A DNA stretch of 64,000 nt from Mycocentrospora acerina. Lineage: Eukaryota; Ascomycota; Dothideomycetes; Pleosporales. The number at the start of each line of letters is the position of its first letter. Position 1 is the first letter of the stretch. Where the stretch lies: the NCBI GenBank assembly GCA_022701365.1, contig JAKUHH010000068.1, positions 621,189 to 685,188 on the forward strand. Reading direction: 5' to 3'. Positions 11,963 through 23,322 of the stretch are shown in pieces. The position numbers and the translations under genes are program-made. The notes beneath the pieces are model-generated. The model was not told the DNA's origin. It worked only from the letters and a program-made list of their open reading frames with translations, and did not search any database.

Positions 11963-12368
11963 ATGTCTGCTCAAAATTCGTATTTTATTCCAGGGTACGG
12001 AATCTCGCGACCCGTTATTCAGAATGAAATCCGATACCATTGTGGTCCAGAGGCCATTGTGAGGCCATATACTTTTCAGGTACGATAAGTCGATGCCAAA
12101 GGCGCTCCTACTTCCAGTTGCATCAAGACTAACCGTGATCGTAGGGACGCGACGGATTCCTTATCTCAACATTTGGGCCTCCATTAAGCAAGGTACTTTA
12201 AACACTTGTCGGCTAGGCTTCTAAAGCTGACCTTGATAGGCACAAATAGATGACCTGAAAATGTCTTCCCTTGAGTATGAGGAGAAACAATCACGCATAG
12301 CCGGTGAATCGGAAGTTTTCGTGAATGCGCCAATCGCGATAAGTCAAAAAGCGCGACGAAACACATAA
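11963..12368 (+). CDS. Small conserved-looking protein, 97 aa, inside the AT-rich block
   Basis: Exons 11963-12079, 12145-12192 and 12240-12368; introns of 65 and 47 nt with GTACGA...GTAG and GTACTT...ATAG ends. All three exons are in phase 0 and the product is 97 residues. The protein opens MSAQNSYFIPGYGISR, then YHCGPEAIVRPYTFQ, GRDGFLISTFGPPLSK and AQIDDLKMSSLEYEEKQSR. The segment order (FYIPGYGIS, GPDA-VRPYT, GR-GFL, a helical end) resembles a family of short ascomycete proteins of unknown function that I know only in outline. No catalytic motif, signal peptide or membrane segment is visible. It stands alone, several kb from its nearest neighbours. Confidence 0.68.
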
Positions 12369-14642
12369 AATTGAGTTACAAATCCAGGGAGCGACTGGAC
12401 TTTGAGTGTTTTTTTATGGATTTGCGGTGGAGTTTGGAAGGAGTTTGCATAATATCCCGTTCTTGCGCCGTGTTTGCAGCCTGTGTTAGATTCTTGCTGG
12501 ACATACGTTTCGCTCCTATTTGTCCCCTGGTGTCGAGGAGTTGTTTGTGTCTTATTTTTGGGAGGTCGATGGCACCACTGTGATTTTTGTGGTCAGGAGT
12601 GATTTCCCCTTTCATGATTCGTCGACAAACTGTTATGGACAGCCATCTTGTAGCTCCACAAGATCTTGGTGGTCGAATGTATCAAAAGCAACTTCGGTAT
12701 TATATTACCTCAAATGAATATTTTAGTAACCTTATTGAACTGTTAACCATTAAGATGTGCTGTGAATATTCAAACCTGCATATCTGGAATCGAAATATCC
12801 TCGTGGTGAGAGGATATCTAGGATACCACTTCTAAAGTAGGCTGCTTCTGTCTAAGTACTTTTCGAGGCTTGTTCGACATTCAGAATTTCAAATCCTCGG
12901 CACAAAATGTTCAGTACACCAAATTACAATGTCAGTATTTCTATAATATTAATCACTTGGTCAGCAGGCTCAGCCTTGTTGGAGAAGGATACGCACGCAC
13001 TATTTGTCGCGGAATGCGCATCGGAGCTGACTCTGTAGAGGTTACCTACTGCTGCTTCGTGGCGCCAACTACTGAATAGATTGTTAGTTCGATAGCGCAT
13101 ATGACGCTTCAGAATGTGTTGAGTGAAACTAAGAATATGTACGCGTTGCGGGTGTCGTAATGGACAGTTTGTGGAGATTGAAAAAAGCCCTGAAGCGTAA
13201 TTGGATAGCAAGATGAGTAAGCAGTCTCTTGAACTTTCCATTTAAACTTCTTCTCCCACGACTGTATATGTATATCTTCTAGCAATACCTGCTTGATAAA
13301 AAACCCTGCTGCACATATAACAAGAGACAAAATTGTGTGTTGAAAGTAGTGTTGATCCGAGGAAAGACATGTGGGCATTGTGTGTATTTCGAATTATTGC
13401 CGAACGATGTGAAGCCCTAATGACTGTCGATTTGGGAGCAGTCTTGCAAGGGCGTATTTAACCGGAGCCATATTTGATACTTATTTTATCAAAATGAATA
13501 TAAGTCACTGAGTTAAGATGATATTTGAGCAATCTCAGCAAGACAGAAGGGTGTCAAGCATGATAGGTCCTGGCATTGTCTATTTGAAAGATTCGAGAGG
13601 AACCTCCAGAATGTAAAATAAATTCCGTAATATGCTGTGAAGAATAGTTCCCTACCGAGGCAGATAGAACCTGTAGTACTGTTATTCATATTTTTGTTCA
13701 TTTGTTGTTGACATTTCCGGACGCTATACATCGTCAGACTAAATAAGCAGAGAAGAAACACTTTCGCTTCAGCAAAAGCATCGTTGCCACTGCACCTCCT
13801 CACTTTTCCTCGCATACATTACAATGCCACATGCAGTAATTCAAACCAACAAAATAGTTCCATTTAATGAAGCTGGAGAACTTCGCCTCCAGTGATGTAC
13901 TTCTTCTCAACGATATTAGATGATGCTGTAATAGACTGTACATAAAGAAGACACTCATCCGTTGAGTTTTATTCGAAAACTATCTGATTAGACGATGCAG
14001 TCGTGTAAACGACAATTATTTTCGTCTCTTCTGGTGAAACTGTGGGTCTTCGAGCCAGTTTTAAAATAGAAGCTAAAAATCGTGGACTAAAATTCATCTA
14101 AGAGTAAGTACAATTCAGAAAAGATAAGTACAGAGAAACTAGCGGTGGAATGGTACGTTACAAAAATCTATCGCAACAAGAGCGAACAGCCGCTGGAAGT
14201 TATGAGGACGTAGATGGATCTAAAAGCTTCTCTATCGACTGAATTAGGTGACAAGCATTCATTTTAGAGGAATCTGGCAAAAATGTGGCAGGAAAAACTT
14301 TATGGAAAGCAGCTGCATTTATGAAGAAGATCTTGGATGCGTACGAAATTAGCACAGATCGCGGAGCCTGGGTATCACTTTTGTTGTGGATCATTGAGTA
14401 TGTTTTCACTGAAGAGACTGATCACAAGCGATATTTAAAAGCGTTTTGATGGTATGCATGAGTTGTATTAACACTCACGAAGGAGCGGAATTAGCTAATT
14501 AGCCTCTACAGATGAAGTCCTAAGGAACGTGTGTGTATGCGAAATTGAAGAGAAAACAATCCCAAACCGCTATGCAGAAAACCAAAAGAATCAATGAATC
14601 GCCCGTCTATCATCCACTCATCTCCCCACCTCTATCTTGGAT
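12369..14642. other. AT-rich spacer, no gene seen
   Basis: About 2.3 kb of AT-rich sequence. Open frames are short, biased to Ser, Asn, Ile and Phe, and do not join by plausible introns. No transposon terminal repeat or transposase motif was found by eye. Confidence 0.6.
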
Positions 14643-15044
14643 TTACAATTGGCATTCAATTGTGAAGTTGGTCACATCCGTCTCGATAGCTTTGCCCTTG
14701 TTGCCGTCGAGGTCCACAAAGGTAGCCCGGTCGTTGAAGCGAAGGACTGCGTTGGGATCCTTGTTCGCAGGGTTGACAATGATGCAGAGCACACCTTTGC
14801 CACTGGGGTTGAGGTTCTGCGCTGAGGTTGCAATGACGCGGCCATTAGGGCTGGAGAACAGCGAGCCGAAGGCAAAGGGGCCCTTATTGATGGGAATAGA
14901 GGTGGAGGCGGAGGAACCGCTAATATCGTTGGTGAGGGCGAAGGTGAAGCGGTCCTGGGTAGTTTGGTATGCGCGGGCAGAGAGAGCGGGGAGGGCAAAG
15001 GCACCAGAGAGGAGGCTGAGGCTGGCGATGATGGAGAACTGCAT
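14643..15044 (-). CDS. Small secreted protein, 133 aa
   Basis: Single exon. The N-terminus MQFSIIASLSLLSGAFA is a clear signal peptide, with cleavage likely near residues 17-20. The mature part is about 110 residues with only two cysteines (Cys87, Cys131), one N-glycosylation sequon (NFT) near the end, and alternating polar/hydrophobic segments suggesting a beta-rich fold. No domain is recognised. Size and secretion fit an extracellular or effector-like protein, but nothing shows a host function. It borders the AT-rich block and is preceded on its strand by a purine/pyrimidine-biased leader with repeated GGAAAT units. Confidence 0.75.
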   Translation of the reverse strand: MQFSIIASLSLLSGAFALPALSARAYQTTQDRFTFALTNDISGSSASTSIPINKGPFAFGSLFSSPNGRVIATSAQNLNPSGKGVLCIIVNPANKDPNAVLRFNDRATFVDLDGNKGKAIETDVTNFTIECQL

Positions 15045-16388
15045 GTTGATGATTTGGTGGTTGTGGGATTGTTGATTATTGAATTTTTGGTGAGAGTGAA
15101 TGTAGCAAGAAAATGTAGAAAGGAAATGGAAATGGAAATGGAAATGAAAATGGAAAGATGTTGTTGTTTGTTGGTTTGTAAGTATGAGATGAGAACATAT
15201 CCCACGACGAATGTGTTAGTCTTTATACTTCATAGATGCCCAAGACTATCGCCAATAATGATCGTGTGGCATGGCCTCCATGGAACCTCAAAGACGGTAA
15301 GACATGCTACACACTACTTTACTCAGCCGTAATCACTAGCTCTACAACGAACTTCGCCCCAGTCTTTACTATTACTGTCAATCTCACACCGTGCCTTCTC
15401 ACGACCACGAGCTGGGCTGCTAAGGTTCCATCCGTCCTTCATGCAATTAGGCAAGTCGCTAACCAGAAGTGTGAAGGCAGTTCCTTTCAGGCTGAGCATA
15501 GTTGCAATTGATCTGAAATCAAAAGAGTAAGCGCAGACAAAAATAACTTCTAAGATTCGCTTGTGCGCCCAATCAATTATGTGCTTACGCAGGCTGAAGT
15601 GAAAGACCCACGCTAGCCGCTTTCGGTCGCATCTTAAACCCAGTGAACTGCAGCAGGGCGTAGTCGCTTCAGAATAGAATATGGCTCTGGGAGGCGGAGC
15701 CAGAAGGTAGATGGTAGCATTGGGGCGAAAAATTTGGACCACAACACAACATGCAGTCATACTATGTTTACTGCATGTGTGCATGCGCAACTGCGGCTGA
15801 TGCAGATGGTGAACACATCGCGAGGCTTCACAAACAGCTAGATCTATAGCACTTGATACTTTTTTTCAAAATCAGTGTGAATTCTTTGGTCGCGATAAAT
15901 CGTGCTTTTTTGACAGGTTCCCATCAGCAGTACAGGTGTTGATCATCTTTCCAGGAACGGTATCGGTATCGCGCTGTCCAGCACTCTGTGAAAACAGCTT
16001 ACACAATCAAAATCTCTCTTTACTCAAGGCCCGCAAAGTGGCGTGCAAAAGGTCTTGGACGTTCCACATCTGCTTACAATGCACGTGAGTGTTTAGAGAC
16101 TACCGTAATTTTTTTGATGCATAAGTTTAGTGCTTATGGTAGAACTTTGCTGAGCGGCTTCGGTGGGCAAGCCTGAGAGTATTTCTTTCACAATTCTCTC
16201 ATCTATATTCACTTGATCCTATAGGAGAATAGTACTGGTGGTCAGATTCTGGTATGCATGTGATCAACTTGCGGTGTCGAATAAATCGACTGCTGAAATA
16301 CTGGTACGTATGACAAACCACGCAATGCAGACGCTCTACTAGCAAAAAAATTGAATATCACGACCTGAAATCTCCTCAGCCTGACCCC
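15045..16388. other. Intergenic, no gene seen
   Basis: 1.3 kb upstream of the secreted protein and beyond the 3' end of the TRK gene. The first ~130 bases (to about 15180) are the leader of the secreted protein, with repeated GGAAAT on the plus strand. Remaining frames have no supporting structure. Confidence 0.6.
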
Positions 16389-18843
16389 TCACTCAGCTCT
16401 CTGCTTCAAACTTCTGACTACCTCGTTCTCGCCCTTCCTCTCCGCTCTATGCAAGCTTTCATTCCCCTGTTCACTCTCTACATCCCCCCTTCTAAACCTC
16501 TCGATTGGCAGCGTAATCGCACGATCAAGTGCATATGGCAAGCCTCTATGTCTTCCCCGAATCATCATCGCGCAGATAACGAGTTTGCTAAAGGTGGTGA
16601 AGTGGCCGCAGAGTGAGGTGAGATTCGTCGGGTATCCAAGAGAAAGCCCGACATTTCCATAAGCAGAGACGACCTCAAAGAAGATGGAGAAGACGGAGAA
16701 AGCCTATGGGAATTTAGCATATACTCTATTTGGAATACCAAGGTGAGAGTGGGTGAAGAGTACGTAATACTTACATGATCGTCTTTGTCCATGATTCTCT
16801 TACTCTCAGCTGCGCATATGCAAAACACCCCCAGAAAGATATACCACATGTCAAAACTCAGCTGGTTGCGCATATGACTGAGTATATATGTTTTTCCGCC
16901 CCGCTCCTCGTCGACATCTTCGTCTCCGACAAAAATACCCAACGCTTGTTCCTCGTAGCTACTACCCAAACGCATACTGATTGCAATGGGGTAGACAGAA
17001 ATGTACATCATGATCAGTAGACTAAACTGAACAGCTGGGTTAACATTTGCGAGATTAAATGTCGCTGTACCTGTGTGTCTTGCAGATGCGGCTTGAAATA
17101 TAGCAGCGAGAATCCTCGGACCCACAGGGAGGACATTGACTTCGGGATTGTCCAGATCGAGCACAATGATGAGGAGTATATCAATAAAGTTAAGCACGAA
17201 GAGAATACCGGCGAGAATCCAGGTTGCAGTGCTGGAGAAGAGAAGTGTATAGCAGCGGCGCGGGTGATGGAGTAGAAAGTTGAGGGACTCCTTGAGGGGA
17301 TAGTGCGTAGGTGTGAGCTTGTAAATGGCCCATATGAGCAGACGTAGGAAGACAGGGTAGAATGTATTGCCAGCCAGAGCAAGGAAAGACATCACAAGCA
17401 TTGGCCAGGTGGCGTCGCGGAAAGTGATCATGCTGTCAGGCGTGAGGGTGAGACCGAGGTTGCAAACCATGGTTTGGGCGGAGAAGATGGCCCTATAATT
17501 CCCGTCAGCACGAAGATACAGAGTTAGTGCATGAGTTTTTTTCCATACCACCAGGTTTTATCTTGGCCTTGCTCAGCGAGATAATCCGTATATTTAGGGC
17601 TCGTAGTATGGATCCAAGGCAACAAGCAAAGTACCCCAAAAATATGAAGTCCAAAGTAGTACCCTGTGATTATCAGTATCATTGATAAAATTCATTCTTA
17701 GTGCAAACAGGTACCAGTAGCTACCTTGAGTAGAGCTCGCAATGCAAGATACTCCGTACCTCCCAGTTCCGCCGAGCTCATCGAGCTCAAGTCGAGAATC
17801 GGGTTGGGCGTCCTTGATCTATCCTGACTGGAGGCCCTAGACGTACTTCCGAGAACGAATATAGATGACACAGCACGATCCATCGACGATGCTTTACTCA
17901 AGCTCATGGTATCGGACTTTCGTCGGCGAACCGCTCTACTAGGTTCTGCTGCCGTTGATACAGGCCTAATCGTATCTCCATCTTCATCTGACCAATGTCA
18001 GCCTGGAAAACATGCCAATTAAACAACTACAAAATTACCGTCGACAAGGTCTAGAGGTCCTGAATGGTTAAGTACATGCTTTCCGCTCTCCCCACGTTCT
18101 GGCTCAGGAGCAAATGTGATACGGGGAGCTGTGCCGTTTGTATTCTTGAAGTAGACTTCTCGCACCTTTTCATCATTGGTTCCAAGACTAAGCAGGGTCA
18201 GCCTTAGAAATAAACAAAACTTAGTCAGCTACATGGAATATACTCACTTAGGTGGAGTGCTCTCGCCAACAAGTCCTTCTCCGGGCCTCTTCGTATTCTC
18301 AGACCCGGTAACAGTCTGACTACTTAACCCGTCGCCATCATTGATACCCCTGGACTTCTTCGCTGCTACACAACATGTTAGATCCCATAATTTGGCTCTC
18401 TCCTTATACAAACATCTCAACCTACCAAGACCTTTGAACTTCTGCCTAAACCACCTGAGCCTCACAACCACCACAACAACATTCACGAACCCCAAATTAG
18501 TCACGATTGGTGTGACATACAGAAAAATCTGCTGATACAACTCCAACGCCTTGATATCAACGCTGCGCTCAGATTAGGATGTCAAATCTCCACAGGAAAA
18601 ATGGCGCACATACGGATTCAACCCAGACTCCGTACTCCCACTAACCCCAAAGAAATATGCATCTATTGCCGATAAATTCCCCATCGGATATAAAACAACC
18701 ATAGCTAAAATTCCGAAGCTAACAATGTATGTATCTAATGTTTGGGGCAGGTAGGTTAGTACGACGGACCTGGTCACCAAATTGAAATCGATGTACAAGG
18801 ACGTACAATGTAGAGTGATGAAATTGATGGGTGGCTTCCACAT
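16389..18843 (-). CDS. TRK-family potassium transporter
   Basis: Nine exons (minus strand, in order): 18843-18807, 18734-18614, 18562-18426, 18365-18248, 18187-18039, 17987-17715, 17663-17549, 17492-16775 and 16703-16389. They encode 660 residues. The four pore-loop repeats of the TRK/HKT family are visible: GSTESGLNP, MVCNLGLTLTPDSM, ASARHTGTATFNLANVNP and SAYGNVGLSLGYP. The N-terminus (PPINFITLHYTYIVSF) begins the first membrane hairpin, and a hydrophilic loop lies between the first and second pore units, as in fungal TRK proteins. It mediates K+ uptake at the plasma membrane. The loop is much shorter than in yeast Trk1. One acceptor is ambiguous (18187 or 18202, five residues apart). Confidence 0.93.
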
Positions 18844-20237
18844 AATTGGGTCGTCTGGCTTGCTACAATAGAGGTGGATATGATGGAATAGGTGCTAGAG
18901 CGTGAGTGCGTGTGTTTAGTTTGGTCCGAGAATGGGACTATGCACGAGTGATAATCGACCAACTGGGATAACGAGGATGTAAACGAGATACAATAATATT
19001 CCGAAGCGAGGTGTGATGCAAAGTGATGCGGAAAGCAAGACTGTTTGTCAATAAAAGACGCAAACCTCCCACAATACTCCCTTCCATCCCACGCAGAAGA
19101 GAGGACCACTATTCCGGAAAAATGGACCACAGGATTGAAAATACAGTATGGCTTGAGGGAATTATTTCTCTTGGCCTACACATTTCTGCCTTTACTTCGG
19201 GAAGGCTGTGCAAGATTACCCACCAGATCATCTGCTACGTTCGCTCTTTTTCCTTTTTTGTTCCCGTCTGCAGTTCAAATGAGAGATGTGGATAGGATAT
19301 CCTTGAATTGCCCTCGTGAGCTTCGAGAGTGCGTTGGACGCCAAGTGAGGACATAATTCGCGCAACGCGATACTGGAAGGAGACGGCATCTGACTGCTGA
19401 TGTCACGGCATGGGTGTGAAGATGAGAAGCTATGTGGCTATAGTTTATTGTAAGGATCGAGCGGTGCAGACAATGTAAAAGCTTTCTCCTTATGAAAAGA
19501 TCAACCTTGAGAAGGTGTTGTGCATGCTAGGATGGGAAGGATCGAGTGGTGAATCATGGTCATTACAAGCCCGCGCTAGCGTCTCCACCTCTTAGTTTGA
19601 GTGGGGCTTCTACTCCACAGGACACCACTCCCACATGTCCTCTGCAGCCTTTCTAGGATCTTTTTTGTCACTTATGTAGTGAACAGCACGTTCTGTATGC
19701 TAGGTCCTCGTATTACAGTCTTGCAAGGAACATATCCTGAAAGCTATTCGTCACACTATTATCTTGCCAACTGGTAGTGACGAGCATAACATTTCCCCGA
19801 AAAAGTCATGTTTATGTGAACATTTCTATTGAGAAAGCTACGGCCGAGTCTCTAACAAACGATTGTCCCACACCTGTTTTCCTCTGTGAAAATAACTGCT
19901 TTCGTGCACTGACCTGAACCAACATATCGGGGATGTCTGGACTATTCGTGTATTTGTCACAACTATAAAATCACCTGTGCATTGTGTGGGGACGCACCTG
20001 CCGTGCCGTTCAAGCGGATGCTTCCGACCCAAAGGGCCGGTGCCCTTATAGTCTAGAGCTTGGAGGATATATGAATCGCGCTAGGCCTCAATTTCTCGAC
20101 ACAAAAGTCCTCATTGCCCTTGTGAGTAATATCTCGAGAACCTCAGCAACAAAAACCTCACTACCGAATGGCATACAACCCCACAGGACGACATGTGACT
20201 TGCTCGCTTTGTATTTCTATTATTCAGTCAACTCATC
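18844..20237. other. Intergenic, no gene seen
   Basis: 1.4 kb upstream of TRK and downstream of the histidine phosphatase. Frames of up to about 100 codons exist but show neither codon character nor splice logic of a gene. Probably the TRK promoter plus spacer. Confidence 0.6.
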
Positions 20238-21937
20238 TCAATACACCTCTCCAAGTCCCTTCCTCTCTTCCGCTTGCAACTTCTCAATATCCGCCTCCGC
20301 CATTTTCCCCACATCCAGTCCCTCGGCATCGCTCTCTCCGTTCTCTTCATTCTTCTCAACAATCATGTCTCCCTTTAAAGCCTCCCTGAGAATACCTCCT
20401 TCACCTACCTTTCCCGCATCGTCCCCATCGCCCAGTCTATCTGTCCTGGTCCCAGTTCCCATACCGCTCTCTTCTTTCCAACTCTGCTCTGTGATTCTTC
20501 TTTGCAATTTCACTTCCTTGCTCTGCTGTCGTTGTTTTGAGCTAGCGCGAAGACGTGACTTTCCAGGTGTGTTCTGCAGGCGCTGCATGCCAGGGAAATA
20601 GTCCGAGTCATCGGAGAAACCCTCGCGCGCAATGGCAGCAGGTCTGAGGGTCGGGGCTCGAACAGCTTCTTCTTCACTGCTTGAAGCATCGTTGGAGGCA
20701 TCGTTGGGCGAGGCGGGAGTGGGTGGTATCGCTGTGGCTGGTATGTTCTTTGTGCTACTTTTCCGTGACAGCTTCGAGGGCGTGGGTTCGCGGATGATGG
20801 GCGCGTCTTCACTATGGGGTGTGGATGGATCTTCCTGTTCGTCTTCTTCCATGGCAGATGGTGGTAGTTGTTGGTGATGGGTACCAACAAAATCTGCGGT
20901 ATTCTTGCGCATTGCACGACGCGGCCAGCTTATTTTGTCGTGGTCGCAGCCATTTGCACAGCCTCCCCAACGCCTGACAGGTATTGTTGGAGAAGATGTG
21001 GCAGTTATCTGTCCCACGGTGTTGAGTGGTGTGGATCTGCTAGGCGTTGTAGCAGAGGTGTTTCCTGTGCCTGATGCGGCAGCTCTTCTCTTCAGCTCTG
21101 ACCAGGTCCGTAGCTCGTTCTGTAGAATGTATTTTGCATTCGCGTCGGATCGTTTCATGATGATAAACTCGCAGTGGTTGACGTTGCGGAGGTCTTCAAA
21201 ATACTCTACCGACCAGTGGTACCTTGCCATGTCAATAATGATCCTTTCGCACCTCAAGCCAAGACAAACTCACCACTTCATGAGGAAAACCCTCGACATC
21301 AAGCCGTGCGTTACCAGCACGCACACGCTCGGAAAGTCTTCGTCGCCAAATTGCCTCCACAGGCTCTCGTTGAAGCCACTGACACGATCATACGCATCTG
21401 CCGCACTTTCGCCATCAGGAATGCGGTAGAAGAAGTGGCCGTAGTCTGCACGTTCCTGCCACATCCTCTCCATCTCTGCTGAACATGGCTGGAAGTTGCC
21501 AAAGTCTTGTTCGCGTAGTCGAGGCTCTTCAAATACCTTGATGTTGTTGCGCTGGAAGGGCGAGGGCGTGGGGTCGTCGGACACTAGGGTGCGCAGGATG
21601 CCCTCGGTTGTCTCGCGTGTCCGGCGGTAGGGCGACGTGAAGAACTGGATCGTGTCGTCTGGCTTGAGGAGGGAGCGCAACTTGCGTCCTGCCTCTTCTG
21701 CCTGCAGGGTGCACCACGTCAGGAACAGCCTCTCGCGTGCTTGGGCGGGCAGCAACCTACCTGCGTCCAACCATGCTGCGTGAGCTTCACTCTATGGTCG
21801 GGGATGAACTGGTGGATGTCGCGGTTCTTGTTCCCCTCGGATTGGGCATGGCGGATCAGGATAATCATCTGCACCAGGGATTAGCACGGGTGCTGGTCTG
21901 GTCGCGATACGACATGACCTACGCGGGGTTTCCCCAT
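20238..21937 (-). CDS. Histidine phosphatase (phosphoglycerate-mutase-like) with long disordered C-terminus
   Basis: Four exons: 21937-21923, 21868-21761, 21701-21274 and 21222-20238; 511 residues. The spliced start reads MGKPRMIILIRHAQSEGNKN. Arg11-His12 is the RH(G/A) motif whose histidine is phosphorylated in this superfamily. SPYRRTRET, REQDFGNFQ and VTHGLMSR (His173) supply the remaining active-site elements. The catalytic part ends near residue 240. The remaining ~270 residues are Ser/Thr/Glu-rich and low-complexity, except for a basic segment (SKQRQQSKEVKLQRR). Similar architecture occurs in fungal relatives of yeast Det1 (YDR051C). Substrate is not predictable. It faces the PRKRIP1-like gene head to head. 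Confidence 0.9.
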
Positions 21938-22390
21938 CTTGAAAGTCTACGGGCAGCTGTTGATTTGGGGGGAAAGGATTCGGCACAGGGGCAGTGAGCA
22001 GTATCTGGTCTTTATGAGAGTGAGGGGTTCGAGGCGCAGATTTACAGGCAGACACAAGTTCAAGGCTTCACAGTGTTTCATCTGAGGCTGGAGCGGCGAC
22101 TTTGCTGGCGCTTGCGGTTCGTTTAGTCTGCAGTAGCGCCACTGGAGAATCGCGTCACCCGTCGCGCGTTCCAGAACATTTATCATCACTCGCACATTCC
22201 AGACACCACAACTTTTTCAAAGCCCCGTGACCGCAACACCACCACGGCTACAACACTGCAATCCCACCACGCAACTGTCCACCTTACATAATTGCTCGTT
22301 CCCCCGCCAAGGCTCCACGACAACCCCAACCCCCGACCCAGGCATTCGCCTTGCGTACATTCACCATCCACCACTACCACGCCACTCACC
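21938..22390. promoter_or_regulatory. Divergent promoter, histidine phosphatase / PRKRIP1-like
   Basis: 453 bp between two divergent start codons. The half near 22390 is C-rich and looks like 5' leader. No recognised factor site. Confidence 0.55.
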
Positions 22391-22999
22391 ATGTCCGAGC
22401 CCATCCCCGAGTCTGTCCCCACCTCGGCAGACCCGCGCTCCCATCGCCCAACTAAAAAGCGCGCTCTCACCCCCCGCGCCGCCCTCGCCTCCCAGGTAAC
22501 CGCCCTCTTCGCCCACCCCGAGCGCACCGTCCACATCCCCTCTTCCGACTCTGTATCCAGCACTCTCGCGCCCCCCGAAATCGTCGCCAATGTGCAAGGC
22601 TCCAGCGCCGGTGCCGGCAGCGGCGAGTTCCACGTCTACAAAGCAAGCCGCCGGCGCGAGTACGAGCGCCTCCGGTTGATGGACGAGGAGGTGCAGAAGG
22701 AAGAGGACGAGCGCGGGTTCAACGAGCGCAAGGAGGAGCTAGAGAAGAAGGACAGAGAGAAGACGGAGAAGAACAGGGCGAAGAGGCAGAAGGCGGCGGC
22801 GAGGAAGATGAAGGGGAAGAAGAAGGGAGGGGAGGGTAGTGAGCGCGAGGAGACGCCGGTAGAGGGGGAAAAGGGAAAGCGGAAGTTGGCGCCTAGGGTG
22901 GAGGGGAAGAAAGATGGGAGTGGAGAAGAGGAAGGAGAGCAGGGAGGAGAGGTCAAGAACGTGGAGGAAATTGGACTGGTCATCGAGGATGATGATTGA
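22391..22999 (+). CDS. PRKRIP1-like (DUF1168) protein
   Basis: Single exon of 202 residues from ATG 22391 (context CACCATGTCC). An in-frame ATG at 22292 is rejected because the added residues look like leader. The conserved block PPEIVANVQGSSAGAGSGEF followed by HVYKASRRREYERLRLMDEE is the DUF1168/PRKRIP1 signature. After it comes a long charged coiled coil rich in Glu, Lys and Arg, with KNRAKRQK resembling a nuclear localisation signal. In animals the protein binds double-stranded RNA and is found in the catalytic-step spliceosome; a splicing role here is inferred. It converges on CCT gamma. Confidence 0.9.
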   Translation: MSEPIPESVPTSADPRSHRPTKKRALTPRAALASQVTALFAHPERTVHIPSSDSVSSTLAPPEIVANVQGSSAGAGSGEFHVYKASRRREYERLRLMDEEVQKEEDERGFNERKEELEKKDREKTEKNRAKRQKAAARKMKGKKKGGEGSEREETPVEGEKGKRKLAPRVEGKKDGSGEEEGEQGGEVKNVEEIGLVIEDDD

Positions 23000-23322
23000 G
23001 CCTGGATGCACGCGAGAGGAGTTTTCTGGCCTGAGAGTTAATGATACCCGGCAATGCATGCCGTTTGGCCCAGCACATTATCGTGTGCTGATGGACTAGT
23101 TGATACATTTTTAAAATACAAGAAAGAGATATCGTTTCTACAACTTTTTTTTAAACAGTGGTTAAGAGTAGCAAACAATCAAACATCCCCTTGCACCATT
23201 TCTTTCACGGAACAATTCGTCAGACATTGATCAATTGGTTGTTTTCATTTTCGTAACTCATCCCTGTGGAATGTCGTCTATCCCCAGGGCGAATGCAAGT
23301 TTTATCTGCATCCAGAGCATTT
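23000..23322. other. Convergent 3' intergenic
   Basis: 323 bp between two stop codons facing each other. It contains A/T runs suitable for 3' ends. No gene seen. Confidence 0.6.

Noticed and set aside
12376..12615. Minus-strand basic frame that might be a transposase remnant
   Set aside because: No DDE motif, no terminal repeats, and similarity is only in composition.
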